From assembly GCA_934045075.1 (NCBI GenBank), contig OW203747.1, forward strand, positions 12,615,894-12,679,893: 64,000 nucleotides of DNA, given 5' to 3'. The notes beneath the pieces were generated by a model. That model made no database searches. It saw nothing but the letters and a program-made list of their open reading frames with translations, and was not told the origin of the DNA. Positions 62,713-64,000 of the stretch are shown here, one piece after another. The DNA is from Yponomeuta sedellus (Eukaryota; Arthropoda; Insecta; Lepidoptera; Yponomeutidae). A program made the translations under genes and the position numbers. Each line of letters starts with the position of its first letter. Within the stretch, counting starts at the first letter, position 1.

Positions 62713-63094
62713 GACTTCCTTATACATACATATATATACGTAATCATAGAATTAGTTTATTTATATATAATCTAAGGTCTCTGTCTAGATCTAGGTGGAT
62801 TGTCCACAGGATGCGGACAAAGAACTCTTAAACAAGCGTCGGCCACGAAAAGCAAATCCTTATAAATCACTCCAAGACACGTATAACTAATAACCGTAAA
62901 ATCCCGTTTGAAAAGCGACAAACGCGCGTATCACAACACCGGGAGCAAAAAAACGAGATAGATTTGTAGGCGCATGAACTAGCGTATCTATTTCCACTGA
63001 ATGCACAGTTGGTGGTTGAAGAAGGAGGGTTTCTCTTCGAGAAAGTGACACTGAGTGGCTAGACGAAGTGGTAATTTTTTTATGTCATCGTCAT

Positions 63095-63190
63095 CATCAT
63101 AGTCGGCCATTGTCAGTCCACTGCTGGATATAAGCCTCTCCCAAGACACGCCACTGAGCCCGATATTCGGCTCTTCCCTTCCAGTCACTG
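63095..63190 (-). pseudogene. RTE-type LINE C-terminal end
   Basis: The minus strand reads GSDWKGRAEYRAQWRVLGEA then YIQQWTDNGRL and a short ATGATG-type run. This is the last part of an RTE-like ORF2. A related 'RRPVTRWSDYI' piece is at about 63235-63275 (minus) and 'VGRPAARWLDDIIEQW' at about 63508-63558 (plus). A family A scrap sits between (63195-63230). Confidence 0.55.
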
Positions 63191-63279
63191 CCCACCGCTT
63201 TTTAGCCTCTAAATAGGTTTTTAAAAGAATGTAGTCGCTCCATCTGGTCACAGGGCGTCTTACGCTACGCAGCGTTGAT

Positions 63280-64000
63280 GTAATGTCAAATAACCAAGGT
63301 AATGACCGCAACCTAACAAAAATGGACGTATGGTTGACGTTGACAGGTGAACTTCAATTCAGATTCAATCACTACTGATTGTGTCTTCAATCAAGCTGCT
63401 AAGCTAGAATTGGATGTGGACTAATAAGCAACATGCAATATATGTAACACTCGCATCGCAAGATTCGCCAGTCAAGTCCAATTGTTCCGAAATCGCTTTC
63501 AAGTGTCGTGTAGGCAGACCAGCGGCCCGATGGTTGGACGATATTATTGAGCAGTGGGCAGCGGTGGGTTCAAAATTATGATTAAGGAGACACAATGTCT
63601 GGTAAAAAAAGGCGTTTAGAGGACGACTGTATCTAGTGTTCGGCACATTTACGAGTTTGAGTAATAATTTTTAAGTTAAAAACTCTATTAATTAAGTTAC
63701 GCATTTTTTTAAAAAGAAATAATATGGGTTTCTTTATAAGTTACTTCTCCACATATTTTTTTAATTGTGAAACTAACAACTTTGACTTTCATTAAGTAAA
63801 CATTTTGTTTTTACAAGGATAAAACTTATTAAATTGATTGGAATTGATGAAGTGTCAAATTATTCGCTCACCTGAGGAGGGCACTTCCTCAGCCGCTACC
63901 AGCGCATAGTCGTCCAAAAGAGATTTATTAGATGCCTACTGAACCAGGCCGGTGTTTACATTTGCGGCCATGAAAAAAGAATCGGCGAGAGGCCATGTTT
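63280..64000. other. Mostly unassigned right edge
   Basis: Apart from the GRPAARWLDD LINE scrap at about 63508-63558, no feature is recognised to the end of the window. Confidence 0.3.

Overview
The window is animal nuclear DNA, most likely from a moth or butterfly. The evidence is AT-rich sequence packed with insect-type transposable elements: an apurinic-endonuclease LINE, an internally deleted DD34D mariner, hAT and Harbinger-type DNA elements, tRNA- and 5S-headed SINEs, and LINE 3' ends of the kind common in Lepidoptera (the 'ccactgctggacata' tail with a GAA-rich end, and the 'gtacaataaagaatattct' tail). No rRNA gene, ordinary tRNA gene, CRISPR array, operon or recognisable complete host gene was seen. 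The window reads as intergenic or intronic repeat-rich DNA.

The only long intact reading frame is at 5590-8487 (965 aa). It is the endonuclease plus reverse transcriptase of a CR1/L2-like LINE, preceded by the C-terminal part of its ORF1 (4957-5343). Everything else that codes is a remnant: several antisense LINE C-termini (2525-2995, 13500-14215, 22207-22560, 32855-33400, 39440-39760, 47876-48265, 51525-51765), a mariner (20858-21848), and a MADF-domain scrap inside a Harbinger-like element (48938-50050) that is itself split by a hAT MITE with a perfect 8-bp target duplication. One short conserved-looking open stretch on the minus strand (38589-38761), with an ATG and a good splice donor, is the only candidate for an unrecognised host exon.

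Three short-element systems dominate. (1) A roughly 360-bp SINE occurs about 16 times. Its head carries a block resembling the internal promoter of 5S rRNA and its tail looks LINE-derived. One copy sits in a local triplication whose other units preserve the empty site. (2) A tRNA-like element occurs about 20 times. At least nine copies have their 5' part inverted, in most cases beginning at the same nucleotide, and several have 11-15 bp target-site duplications. One copy shows strongly one-sided A-to-G change, as expected from RNA editing before retroposition. (3) Three further tRNA-headed SINE families are present (B: 2294, 22790, 46729; C: 27955, 30585, 45877, 54885, 61335; D: 10112, 30379, 44768).

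Layout: 1-4960, 36-bp minisatellite, 5S-SINE pair, LINE debris; 4957-9022, the CR1-like LINE; 9090-20850, hAT and TIR MITEs, tRNA-like elements, a 59-bp-arm foldback and LINE debris; 20850-22560, mariner and MITE; 22790-39800, nested SINEs, a Tc1-type TIR element at 36033-36763 and several palindromes; 39870-41700, local triplication; 42000-48300, SINE-dense; 48900-50050, Harbinger/hAT nest; 51500-53830, LINE tails, a 234-bp ATGT array and palindromes; 54880-58110, Helitron-like and SINE nest; 58940-60685, a near-perfect 0.87-kb tandem duplication containing four copies of a poly(A) retroposon; 60690-64000, sparse debris.
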